Part shown: positions 6,047-11,673 of the stretch, piece by piece
Layout of the letters: every line of letters starts with the position of its first letter
How positions within the stretch are numbered: position 1 is the stretch's first letter
The notes under the pieces: model-generated
Told to the model about the DNA's origin: nothing
The model's input: only the letters and a program-made list of their open reading frames with translations
The model's database searches: none
Position numbers and translations under genes: made by a program
Assembly: GCA_947628975.1 (NCBI GenBank)
Contig: CANRBW010000014.1
Span: 1 to 17,510, forward strand
From: an uncultured Oscillospiraceae bacterium
GTDB taxonomy: Bacteria; Bacillota; Clostridia; Oscillospirales; Oscillospiraceae
DNA length: 17,510 nt
Direction of reading: 5' to 3'

Positions 6047-6217
6047 TTGCCTTTGGATATGGATCTGCCCGCCGCGGCGGCGGACCTGGTCACGGTCACT
6101 GACCGGCTTGATGAGCTTTTGACCTGGCAAGCTGTACAAACCGGCTTGCACTCCGTTATGATCGGGCTGGTGCTCGGTGTCGCGGTCGCGATTTTGATTG
6201 GGAGGTTCTGGCGATAA
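6047..6217 (+). CDS. Small one-helix membrane protein, candidate minor coat protein
   Basis: A 56-aa product if translation starts at TTG 6047, which sits 6 nt after an AAGGGGGGTG ribosome binding site (6031-6040). ATG 6059 would give 52 aa but is too far from that site. The N-terminal half is acidic (DLPAAAADLVTVTDRLDELL). The C-terminal half is one membrane helix, VMIGLVLGVAVAILIGRFW, ending in R. Its size, single helix and position just before the coat gene fit the small tip proteins of filamentous phages (gpVII/gpIX-like), but sequence does not prove it. The TAA stop overlaps the ATG of the next gene, indicating coupled translation. Confidence 0.7.
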   Translation: MPLDMDLPAAAADLVTVTDRLDELLTWQAVQTGLHSVMIGLVLGVAVAILIGRFWR

Positions 6218-6357
6218 TGGATCCATTTTTGCAGTCTGTTTTTGACTTTATCGCCTCTTGTGCCGGTTTTGGGTTTTGCCTTGGGGCGTTTCTCGTTTTG
6301 GTGGTATCGGGGCTTATCTCCGTTTTCCACGTTTTTGTCTCGATGACTAAAGGGTAA
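6217..6357 (+). CDS. Tiny 46-aa membrane protein, candidate minor coat protein
   Basis: Begins MDPFLQSVFDF and ends FHVFVSMTKG. Most of its length is one hydrophobic helix (about residues 14-42, with GFGFCLGAFLVLVVSGLISV). The ATG at 6217-6219 shares its A with the TAA stop of the preceding gene, and GGGAGGT lies 10 nt upstream inside that gene. The stop TAA at 6355-6357 is 13 nt before the coat gene ATG. Short hydrophobic proteins in this slot are usual in inoviruses (gpVII/gpIX-like). It is below common ORF length cut-offs and easily missed. Confidence 0.8.
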   Translation: MDPFLQSVFDFIASCAGFGFCLGAFLVLVVSGLISVFHVFVSMTKG

Positions 6358-6370
6358 AGGAGGTGAAACT

Positions 6371-6646
6371 ATGGTTCAGCGCGTGAAGAACTGGCTCAAA
6401 AGCCGGACTGCCAAGGCCAGCTTGCTCCTGTCCTCCGTTGCTGTGGCTCTGGCCGGGTCCGCTTCGGCGGCCGAGCCCAGCGAGCAGATGACGGCGGTCA
6501 AGACGGCGTTCTCGACTGGTTTCCAGGATATCGCGGACAATATGCTGTCTATGATCGGCACCATCGTGCCCATCGCCCTGGGCGTGGCCGGGGTCATCCT
6601 GCTGGCGCGGCGGGCTATCGGCTGGTTCAAGAGCCTGGCGAAGTAA
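6371..6646 (+). CDS. Major coat preprotein (gpVIII-like)
   Basis: The main virion protein that sheathes the ssDNA. The 91-aa precursor has a basic N terminus (VQRVKNWLKSRTAK), a hydrophobic signal core (LLLSSVAVALAG) and an AxA cleavage site SASA (cut after residue 33). The mature product of about 58 aa has the exact filamentous-phage coat plan: an acidic amphipathic N-terminal helix (AEPSEQMTAVKTAFSTGFQD), a membrane helix (MIGTIVPIALGVAGVILLA) and a basic C-terminal end (RRAIGWFKSLAK) facing the DNA. The start has a very strong AAAGGAGGTG site, consistent with high expression, and a terminator follows 7 nt after the stop. Confidence 0.95.
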   Translation: MVQRVKNWLKSRTAKASLLLSSVAVALAGSASAAEPSEQMTAVKTAFSTGFQDIADNMLSMIGTIVPIALGVAGVILLARRAIGWFKSLAK

Positions 6647-6653
6647 TTCGCCC

Positions 6654-6699
6654 CCCGGCCCCCCTCTGGCGCGTTCGGAGTGGGGCCGGGTGTTTTTTT
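6654..6699 (+). terminator. Intrinsic terminator after the coat gene
   Basis: A perfect 9-bp GC stem (CCCGGCCCC at 6654-6662 with GGGGCCGGG at 6682-6690), a 19-nt loop, then TG and seven T. In filamentous phages a terminator directly after the coat gene keeps coat transcripts far more abundant than those of the adsorption and assembly genes; the position here fits that role. Confidence 0.88.
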
Positions 6700-6721
6700 A
6701 TTCTCAGGAGGAGGATTTGCT

Positions 6722-7969
6722 ATGCTTCTTTCTTTTCGTAGTCCTACCGCCCGGGCCGCGGCCCGGAGCTACTGCCGGCGCTGTCTGGCGGTCATGCTGT
6801 GCTGTGTGCTGGTTTTTGGGCTGACGGTGCGAACCGCGCCCAGGGCGGAGGCGGTGGTGGCGGAAGGCGCGCTGGCCGGAGTGGCCGCTGGCGGTGGCGC
6901 GGCGGCTGGCGGCTTGGCCGCGGCGCCTGTGGCGGCTGTGGTCGGGCTGCTGGCACTGGGGATTTGTGGGGTATCTTTCTTCTCTGGCTATTACGAGGCC
7001 GGTCCGGATAATGTGTTCTACGGGACGCGGGGGTATGACCTTGGCTATGACTGCGTGCAGTATGTGAAGAGCCTGGGCGGCGACCTGTACGATTGGTACA
7101 ACGAGACGGTGAACAAATATGAGGCCGCTGGCGGCATCAAGCCGGGGGACACACTGATCATTCCGCGGGCGGTGGCAGAAGCCATCCGCCAATGGGCGGT
7201 CACAAACATCGACTTTACCGATGGCCAGGCTGTTTATACGCAGAGCGGGATCTATACCGATAACGGCTTTCTGACGTTTTCGCAGTTCCCAGCTGGGGCG
7301 GTCTATGGCGAGCCTTACTACTATGCCAACTATGGCACGGTGATCACCTGTCCGCCCGCTGGCCAGACTCTCAGTTATCGCGTTGAGGACAAGAACGGCG
7401 ATGTTTTTCGTTATGATTTCTATGGAGATAGCAAGAACAGATTTAATATTGATTGCTTTAAAAATGATAGCTTAGTTAAGTCACAGCATTGGACACATGA
7501 TTCGTCTTTTACCTTTGTTTTTGCACCAATATCTGCTTCATCATCTCTTAGGCATTTGGTGATTCGTCCCTCTGGTCGTGATTTCTCCACGGGCACTTAT
7601 TATGAAGTTCATTATTTGACAGGATACCGGGATAGTGATGGGTATTGTATTAGAGAAGATAATATGCCGCTTGATATGGTTATTCCCACAACGCTCACGA
7701 AGACCCCGGCGCTAGAGGAGGAAAAGACCCAGGATCTGGTCGTCACCGTCCCGGAGGACATTCCGGTGGAGCAGGTGGGAGGCTATGAGATCCCAGTCCT
7801 TGGGGATGTGTCAGCTGACGTTCTGACCCCCGGCCTGGACGTGCCGGGGACGGATGTAGATACCCCCGCCGTGCCGGGGATCTCCGCCGGGGAGATCACC
7901 GATGCCATAGCGGACGCCCTGCCGGTCACCGGCGCGGTGGCCGGGGACGCGTGGTGGGTGAGGCCCTGA
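6722..7969 (+). CDS. Large secreted phage protein, candidate adsorption protein (gpIII-like)
   Basis: A 415-aa protein, the largest of the element, in the place of the gpIII adsorption gene. It has a basic signal peptide (RRCLAVMLCCVLVFGLTV, cleavage near RAEA at 44), then a Gly/Ala-rich hydrophobic stretch (about 48-90, with AAVVGLLALGICGVSFF), a middle domain with many aromatics, and an acidic Pro/Val-rich stalk (about 325-415, TQDLVVTVPEDIPVEQ, VLTPGLDVPGTDVDTP). Unlike gpIII it has no C-terminal membrane anchor; the overlapping next frame supplies one. About 7385-7690 (residues 221-322) is much more AT-rich than the rest. The start at 6722 follows AGGAGGAGG; the in-frame ATG at 6680 lies inside the terminator. 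Receptor-binding role is inferred. Confidence 0.85.
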   Translation: MLLSFRSPTARAAARSYCRRCLAVMLCCVLVFGLTVRTAPRAEAVVAEGALAGVAAGGGAAAGGLAAAPVAAVVGLLALGICGVSFFSGYYEAGPDNVFYGTRGYDLGYDCVQYVKSLGGDLYDWYNETVNKYEAAGGIKPGDTLIIPRAVAEAIRQWAVTNIDFTDGQAVYTQSGIYTDNGFLTFSQFPAGAVYGEPYYYANYGTVITCPPAGQTLSYRVEDKNGDVFRYDFYGDSKNRFNIDCFKNDSLVKSQHWTHDSSFTFVFAPISASSSLRHLVIRPSGRDFSTGTYYEVHYLTGYRDSDGYCIREDNMPLDMVIPTTLTKTPALEEEKTQDLVVTVPEDIPVEQVGGYEIPVLGDVSADVLTPGLDVPGTDVDTPAVPGISAGEITDAIADALPVTGAVAGDAWWVRP

Positions 7970-8259
7970 CGGAGCCGGACAGCCTGGGCGCGGTGTTTAT
8001 CAGCAAGTTCCCGTTTTCTATCCCCTGGGACATTTTTCGCGCCCTCAAATTGTTGGCGGCTCCGCCTGTTACTCCTCGCTGGGAGGTCGATTTTCTGGCC
8101 CCTATCGCTGACAAGGTCGGTGGCTGGAATGGCGACACCACCGTTGTGATCGACTTCGGCAAATACCCAATCGTTGGCGTCGTCACCCGGTGGCTATCGA
8201 CGATCCTGTTCGGCTACGCTCTGGCCAGCGCCACCAAAAAGCTGATCTGGACGGCGTGA
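7951..8259 (+). CDS. C-terminal anchor frame of the adsorption protein, or separate minor coat protein
   Basis: A 102-codon frame overlapping the end of the preceding gene by 19 nt in the -1 frame. It contains FISKFPFSIPWDIFRALKLLAAPP, a VVIDFGKYP strand, and one C-terminal membrane helix (about 75-95, VGVVTRWLSTILFGYALA) followed by a basic end (TKKLIW). In my recollection of related Firmicutes inovirus proteins, a similar FPFxIPxD segment and terminal helix end the large adsorption protein. The only starts are GTG codons at 7951/7954 without a good ribosome binding site. Possibilities: a frameshifted 3' end of one gene, programmed frameshifting, or a coupled gpVI-like gene. Coding is well supported; its boundary is not. 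Confidence 0.7.
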   Translation: MVGEALTEPDSLGAVFISKFPFSIPWDIFRALKLLAAPPVTPRWEVDFLAPIADKVGGWNGDTTVVIDFGKYPIVGVVTRWLSTILFGYALASATKKLIWTA

Positions 8260-8273
8260 AGGGAGGTGAGTAT

Positions 8274-8507
8274 ATGGGCGACATTTTGGCTGGTGGCTTG
8301 AAGGCGATCCTCAATTTCCTACCAGACAGCCCGCTGGTCTTTCTGGATAAATTAACGGCGTCTGGTGAATTGCTGGAGTGGCTCGGTATGGTGAACTGGT
8401 TCGTCCCTGTCTATACCTTCGTCGGGATCTTCGAGGGGTGGCTCGGTTGTGTGGCCATTTACTATGTGTATCAAATCGTGCTTCGCTGGCTCAACGCCAT
8501 TGAATAG
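8274..8507 (+). CDS. Short membrane protein, candidate gpVI-like minor coat protein
   Basis: A 77-aa product beginning MGDILAGGLKAILNFLPDSP, with a hydrophobic C-terminal half (about 42-72, NWFVPVYTFVGIFEGWLGCVAIYYVYQIVL) long enough for one helix or a hairpin. A strong GGGAGGTG site precedes ATG 8274, and 14 nt separate it from the previous stop. An in-frame upstream ATG at 8190 lies within the previous gene and lacks such a site. The position between the adsorption gene and the assembly ATPase is that of gene VI in the M13 order III-VI-I. Function inferred from size, hydrophobicity and place. Confidence 0.85.
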   Translation: MGDILAGGLKAILNFLPDSPLVFLDKLTASGELLEWLGMVNWFVPVYTFVGIFEGWLGCVAIYYVYQIVLRWLNAIE

Positions 8508-8518
8508 GAGGGGCAAAG

Positions 8519-9304
8519 ATGGTGTCGTTATACACAGGCACGCCCGGAAGCGGCAAGAGCGTCCACGCCGCCCAGGACGTCATCTCCTGGCTGAGACGGG
8601 GGAAAGGGCTTATCGCGAATTATCCCATCAATGAGGAAGCGGTGGGAAAGTGCAAGAGCCATGCCATCTATTGGGACAACGCGGAGCTGACCGTGGGCCG
8701 GTTGGTACAATACGCCTATGAGCACCATCAGATCGGGAAAGAGCACCAGACCCTGGTCATTGTAGATGAGGCGCAAGTCAAGTTTAACTGTCGTGATCTA
8801 CAGCGTAAAGACCGCCAGGACTGGGTCAACCTGTTCACGCAACACCGCAAGCTGGGCTTCGATTTTATCTTGATCACCCAGTTTGACCGTATGCTGGACC
8901 GCCAAATCAGGGCTATGACCGAGTCTGAATGGAAGCACCGCAAGCTGAACAATTACGGAAAAGGCGGCTTTTTGCTCAGCCTTTTTACAGGTCTGAGCAC
9001 CTGGTTTATTTGTATTGAGTATTGGTATGGTGGCAACAAACTGAAACTCGGTCAGAAGGTCTTTCGGTATAAAAAGCGGTATGGCAAAATCAGTGACAGT
9101 TACCGCCTTTTTGCTGATTTGGGCGGCTCCGAATGGGACAGGGTGGCCTCCGGGGTGCCGCAAAGTGGCGGAGCTGGGGCGGGGTGCTCGTCAGAGCGGG
9201 GCCCCGTCACGGCGCCGCCACTTCCGCCGGACACCGCCAGCCCAGCACCTTCCGGGGATAGTGGTTCATCCAGTGAGCCAGGTCGTCCAACTCTGCTTGG
9301 GTGA
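8519..9304 (+). CDS. Zot/gpI-like filamentous phage assembly ATPase
   Basis: The ATPase that drives extrusion and coating of phage DNA at the membrane (zonular occludens toxin-like family). The 261-aa frame has Walker A GTPGSGKS (7-14), Walker B TLVIVDEAQ (78-86) and the family strand DFILITQFDRMLDRQIR (115-131). A hydrophobic run GFLLSLFTGLSTWFICIEYWY (150-170) may be the membrane segment that gpI proteins carry. The start has AGGAGGGG 5 nt upstream. The last roughly 38 residues look unlike the rest (Ser/Pro/Gly-rich) and read antisense through the end of the IS30 transposase gene (98-bp overlap). The native C terminus was probably replaced by the IS insertion near residue 224; the ATPase core is intact. 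Confidence 0.93.
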   Translation: MVSLYTGTPGSGKSVHAAQDVISWLRRGKGLIANYPINEEAVGKCKSHAIYWDNAELTVGRLVQYAYEHHQIGKEHQTLVIVDEAQVKFNCRDLQRKDRQDWVNLFTQHRKLGFDFILITQFDRMLDRQIRAMTESEWKHRKLNNYGKGGFLLSLFTGLSTWFICIEYWYGGNKLKLGQKVFRYKKRYGKISDSYRLFADLGGSEWDRVASGVPQSGGAGAGCSSERGPVTAPPLPPDTASPAPSGDSGSSSEPGRPTLLG

Positions 9305-10277
9305 CCTGGCTGAACTTTGTCCCCTTGGGATACCAGCGGCGTATCATCCTGTTGTGCACCTCGTTGCTCCCCTTCTCCCAGGCGGCATAGCTGTGGCAGT
9401 AGTAGACCTCCTGACAGCTGGGTATGACTGCCTTGATCTCGTTATAGGCTAAAAACTCCGGGCCGTTGTCGGTGGTGATGGAGCGGATGGGCGCTCTGAC
9501 CGAGGCCAGCGCTCGAAGGACGCTCTCTTGGGTCTTGTCCGGCAGTTTGATGATGATCTCCATCCGGCTTTTCCGCTCGGTGAGGGTCAACAGCGCCTCC
9601 TTGGAGTTGCCCGCTCCCACCACCAGGTCCATCTCATAATGCCCCAGCTCCTGGCGCTGGTTGATCTCCGCTGGCCTGTCTACTATGCTGGGAAGGAGTG
9701 GGTGGGCGATACGCTGAACGCCACGGCGCTTCCGCTTCTTTCGAGGCGCCCATAAGTCCTTCCGGCCCAGGTGCCGGAATACGCCCTTGTCGATGTAGCT
9801 GTACAGCGTGGCCGGGCAGACGCTCACCGGGTAGCCCTCCTTCCTGGCCTGGGCCAGGGCCGAAGCCGGGGAATACCGTTGCCGCTTGTCCATCGTCCCG
9901 TCCGGCTGTAACCCCAGCATGAGGTTTTCCAGCCTCCGGGCGTAGGCGTGGTGGCGGCCTATCTTCAAGGGCGCCCCCTTGGCCGTCTGCTTGTAGGCGT
10001 GAATTTGCTGGGCCTTGTCGGCGCTGTACTCCACCACGTCCCGGTCATAGCCGTGGATCCTCCGCACCACCCGGGCGGCGCCCACCCGCAACTCGTTGTA
10101 GATAGTCTGGCGGCAGAAGCCCAGCTGACCGGCGATCTCCGCCACCGTGTGCCCCGCCCTGGCCAGGGCCTCCAACTGTTGCCGCTCCCCAGCGGTCATA
10201 TAGTGCTGTCCGATCCGTCCCATGTCGTCCCCTCCCTTCGTCCATTATAGGGGAAACGGGCCGCTCCCCGCTATCAC
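9190..10277 (-). mobile_element. IS30-family insertion sequence (ends tentative)
   Basis: The transposase gene (9207-10223) fits an IS of about 1.09 kb, normal for IS30. The best terminal inverted repeat I can find is GTCAGAGCGGGG at 9190-9201 against GTGATAGCGGGG (10277-10266 on the minus strand), 10 of 12 matching. No clear target duplication is visible beside these ends, so the boundaries remain uncertain. The left end falls inside the zot reading frame. Confidence 0.5.
9207..10223 (-). CDS. IS30-family transposase
   Basis: Cuts and joins the IS ends through a DDE active site. The 338-aa protein has an N-terminal helix-turn-helix region (about 10-46, HTVAEIAGQLGFCRQTIYNEL) and a catalytic core with D199 (GHYEMDLVVG), D252 (ITTDNGPEF) and E288 (WEKGSNEVHNRMIRR). 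The last two are separated by exactly 35 residues, the DD(35)E spacing, so it looks intact. The ATG at 10223 has GGGAGGGG 5 nt upstream; a TATAAT box at 10249-10244 without a clear -35 may serve it. It converges tail-to-tail with zot, overlapping by 98 bp. It could be a plain IS passenger, or a phage-owned mobility gene as in some Spiroplasma filamentous phages, which carry IS30-like transposases. Confidence 0.95.
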   Translation of the reverse strand: MGRIGQHYMTAGERQQLEALARAGHTVAEIAGQLGFCRQTIYNELRVGAARVVRRIHGYDRDVVEYSADKAQQIHAYKQTAKGAPLKIGRHHAYARRLENLMLGLQPDGTMDKRQRYSPASALAQARKEGYPVSVCPATLYSYIDKGVFRHLGRKDLWAPRKKRKRRGVQRIAHPLLPSIVDRPAEINQRQELGHYEMDLVVGAGNSKEALLTLTERKSRMEIIIKLPDKTQESVLRALASVRAPIRSITTDNGPEFLAYNEIKAVIPSCQEVYYCHSYAAWEKGSNEVHNRMIRRWYPKGTKFSQVTQAELDDLAHWMNHYPRKVLGWRCPAEVAAP

Positions 10278-10605
10278 CTGGGGGCGGCCCGCCTCCCAGT
10301 ATGAGGAGTGTGCGGAGCAAAGCTCGCTCGCGAGCTTTGTTACCCACCCGCCGCGCGGGCCATTGTCGCAGTCAAGGATGGCCCGTCCCCCGCAGGGCCA
10401 CCACCAAAAGTTTTTTTGGCTGTCTCCCGCAAGGCCAAAAAAAGTTTTGCTCCTTGACGGCGGCGAATTGCCCGTGGCACGTCCGCCCCTCGGGGCGGAC
10501 ACCTTATTCCCTCGTGCCCTTCCCCCAGCGCAACAAAGGGCCACCCCTCCCAGGGTGACCCTTACAAAATTTTCTACTTTGTCAAAATTCTTCTTGACAT
10601 TTGCG
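10224..10605. other. Hairpin-rich noncoding region of the prophage (candidate viral intergenic region)
   Basis: About 380 bp without a credible gene but with at least six strong hairpins: 10257-10291 (8+4-bp stem with one bulge), 10318-10339 (10-bp perfect stem, 2-nt loop), 10347-10359 (5 bp), 10379-10400 (6 bp), 10411-10443 (10-bp perfect stem TTTTTTTGGC/GCCAAAAAAA), 10481-10500 (9-bp perfect stem GTCCGCCCC/GGGGCGGAC) and 10536-10563 (5+5 bp). Filamentous phages keep their origins and packaging signal in just such a hairpin cluster. The first hairpin may partly belong to the IS end. Functions of single hairpins are not assignable by eye. Confidence 0.65.
10580..10599. repeat. Inverted repeat beside the right att core
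   Basis: TGTCAA (10580-10585), 8-bp spacer, TTGACA (10594-10599), ending 6 bp before the attR core. It could be an operator or a recombinase accessory site of the phage. Neither half works as a promoter -35 with a recognisable -10 at normal spacing. Confidence 0.4.
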
Positions 10606-10620
10606 AAAACAGCGGGAAAA
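10606..10620. repeat. Putative attR core (15-bp direct repeat)
   Basis: Second perfect copy of AAAACAGCGGGAAAA (see 4182-4196). Its flanks differ from the left copy immediately on both sides (G/C before, C/G after), so the identity is exactly 15 bp. The chromosomal side runs into a GC-rich hairpin region, the end of the lipoprotein transcript. Confidence 0.7.
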
Positions 10621-10680
10621 CCGGGCCGCGCGGCGGGCTCTCGCCGCTATGACCGGGCCCCGGGGGCGGCCAGCGCCCCG
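10621..10680 (-). terminator. Possible terminator of the lipoprotein gene
   Basis: GC-rich inverted repeats just after the lipoprotein stop. On the minus strand GCGGCG/CGCCGC forms a stem within an outer GGGGCC.../GGCCCGG pairing and is followed by TTTTCCCGCTGTTTT, which is the att core itself. If so, the attachment site lies in the T-rich tail of a terminator. The fold is ambiguous because the region is so GC-rich. Confidence 0.4.
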
Positions 10681-10692
10681 GAGCCCGATGGG

Positions 10693-11598
10693 TCAATGCA
10701 TCCCGTAGAGGCCGTCCCGGTGATCGTAGGCGATGTGCTCCCAGTCGATGGTCTGCACCAGCCAGCCGTCCTTTTCCTCCAGCCCCTCCCAGGCGCGCAG
10801 CTCCGGGTGGGTGGGCTTGAGGAAGAAGGTGGCAACATAGGAGATGCCTGGGTATTCCATGGGGTTGGTGGAATCCCCCGGCTCGGGGGGGATGACCTCA
10901 TAGCGGTCCAGGGTGTAGTCGGTGATGTGGCCGTTGGCCTTCAGCCGCTCCAGGGCCGTCTCCAGGTAGAGTTTTAGGGTGGCCTCCTGGCTCCCCTGGG
11001 GCGGGACCCGGGTGCGGCCAAGCTGGATATAGGCGCTGGGGGTCAGGTCGGCCAGCTGGTCGCACAGCTTTTCCGCCCCGTCCGCCCGGAGGAAGACCGG
11101 CTCCGACTCCTCCGTCCACAGGCTGACCGCCGGATCCCCGGACCACAGCGACAGCTCCCCGGCCCAGGGGTCGCCGTAGTAGATGCTCACGTTGTACGCC
11201 CCAGGCTGGTTGTAGGGCGCGTCCAGGGCCTCCTCCGTTCCCTCGGTGTAGACGGGCGTCTCCGTGGCCTCCCAGTCCAGTGCGGCAAACAGCGCCCGGA
11301 TGTCCCGGCCGTGCTCCGCCACCGACAGCTCCACCCCGCTGGGGCCGCTGCCGGGGTGCTGCCAGAAGCGGATGGGCACCGTCTCCCCCTCCAGGGCCTG
11401 GTCCACACAGGACAGGAGATACCCCTTCGGGTCGGCCTCAGGGCCGTCGGGAAGCGGCGCGGCGGAGGGGCTGGGCTCTGGGGTAGCGGAGGGGCTGGGC
11501 TCCGGGGTGGGAGTGGGCTCGGCCTGTGTCCGGCGGGGGCCGCAGGCCGCCAGGGTCAGGCACAGGAGCAGGGCCAGGGCGGCGCATTTCTTCTTCAT
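10693..11598 (-). CDS. Lipoprotein of unknown function
   Basis: A 301-aa exported lipoprotein anchored outside the membrane. The signal peptide MKKKCAALALLLCLTLAAC ends in a lipobox LAAC with the lipidated C19. A low-complexity Pro/Thr/Glu/Ser spacer (about 25-50, with PEPSPSATPEPSPSAAP) follows, then about 250 residues with no family I recognise. That part is acidic and rich in W and Y, with pieces such as YLETALERLKANGHITDYTLDRYEV and GISYVATFFLKP. The ATG at 11598 has AAAGGAGGG 8 nt upstream. The rplA terminator ends only about 18 nt before the ATG, so there is no room for a separate promoter; it is probably expressed by read-through. Now directly bordered by the prophage. Confidence 0.9.
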   Translation of the reverse strand: MKKKCAALALLLCLTLAACGPRRTQAEPTPTPEPSPSATPEPSPSAAPLPDGPEADPKGYLLSCVDQALEGETVPIRFWQHPGSGPSGVELSVAEHGRDIRALFAALDWEATETPVYTEGTEEALDAPYNQPGAYNVSIYYGDPWAGELSLWSGDPAVSLWTEESEPVFLRADGAEKLCDQLADLTPSAYIQLGRTRVPPQGSQEATLKLYLETALERLKANGHITDYTLDRYEVIPPEPGDSTNPMEYPGISYVATFFLKPTHPELRAWEGLEEKDGWLVQTIDWEHIAYDHRDGLYGMH

Positions 11599-11615
11599 CT
11601 CCGAACCCTCCTTTT

Positions 11616-11653
11616 GAAAAAAACACGGACGCCCCTGGGACGTCCGTGTTTTT
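11616..11653 (-). terminator. Intrinsic terminator after rplA
   Basis: A perfect stem AACACGGACG/CGTCCGTGTT (arms 11650-11641 and 11631-11622, 9-nt loop) flanked by A-tract and T-tract on both sides, so it can work in both directions. It closes the rpmG-rplA cluster 20 nt after the rplA stop and sits directly before the lipoprotein gene. Confidence 0.9.
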
Positions 11654-11673
11654 GAGCCGGGCTTGTTCGGTCC

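Larger units (their letters stand above)
4182..10620 (+). mobile_element. Inovirus-like (filamentous phage) prophage
   Basis: A module of about 6.4 kb bracketed by the direct repeat at 4182-4196 and 10606-10620. It carries, in order, a candidate ssDNA-binding protein, HUH Rep, DUF2726-like accessory gene (minus strand), two tiny membrane proteins, major coat preprotein, terminator, adsorption-type protein, C-terminal anchor frame, short membrane protein, Zot/gpI-like ATPase, IS30-family transposase gene (minus strand) and a hairpin-rich noncoding region. The coat preprotein plus the Zot-like ATPase plus HUH Rep combination is diagnostic of inovirus-type elements. No tyrosine or serine integrase is present. 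Subtracting about 1.1 kb for the IS gives about 5.3 kb, a small filamentous phage genome. Whether it still makes particles is unknown. Confidence 0.9.

Noticed and set aside
7943..7969. Classic -1 slippery heptamer at the adsorption-gene overlap
   Set aside because: The codons GGG GAC GCG TGG TGG GTG do not fit the X XXY YYZ pattern; programmed frameshifting is not supported by sequence alone.
9190..10277. Target-site duplication of the IS30 element
   Set aside because: Bases beside the candidate inverted repeats do not give a convincing 2-4-bp repeat, so the ends are reported as tentative.
10580..10605. Phage promoter reading outward from TTGACA at 10594 or its inverted copy
   Set aside because: No acceptable -10 box at 16-18 bp on either strand, also not in the reconstructed excised circle.
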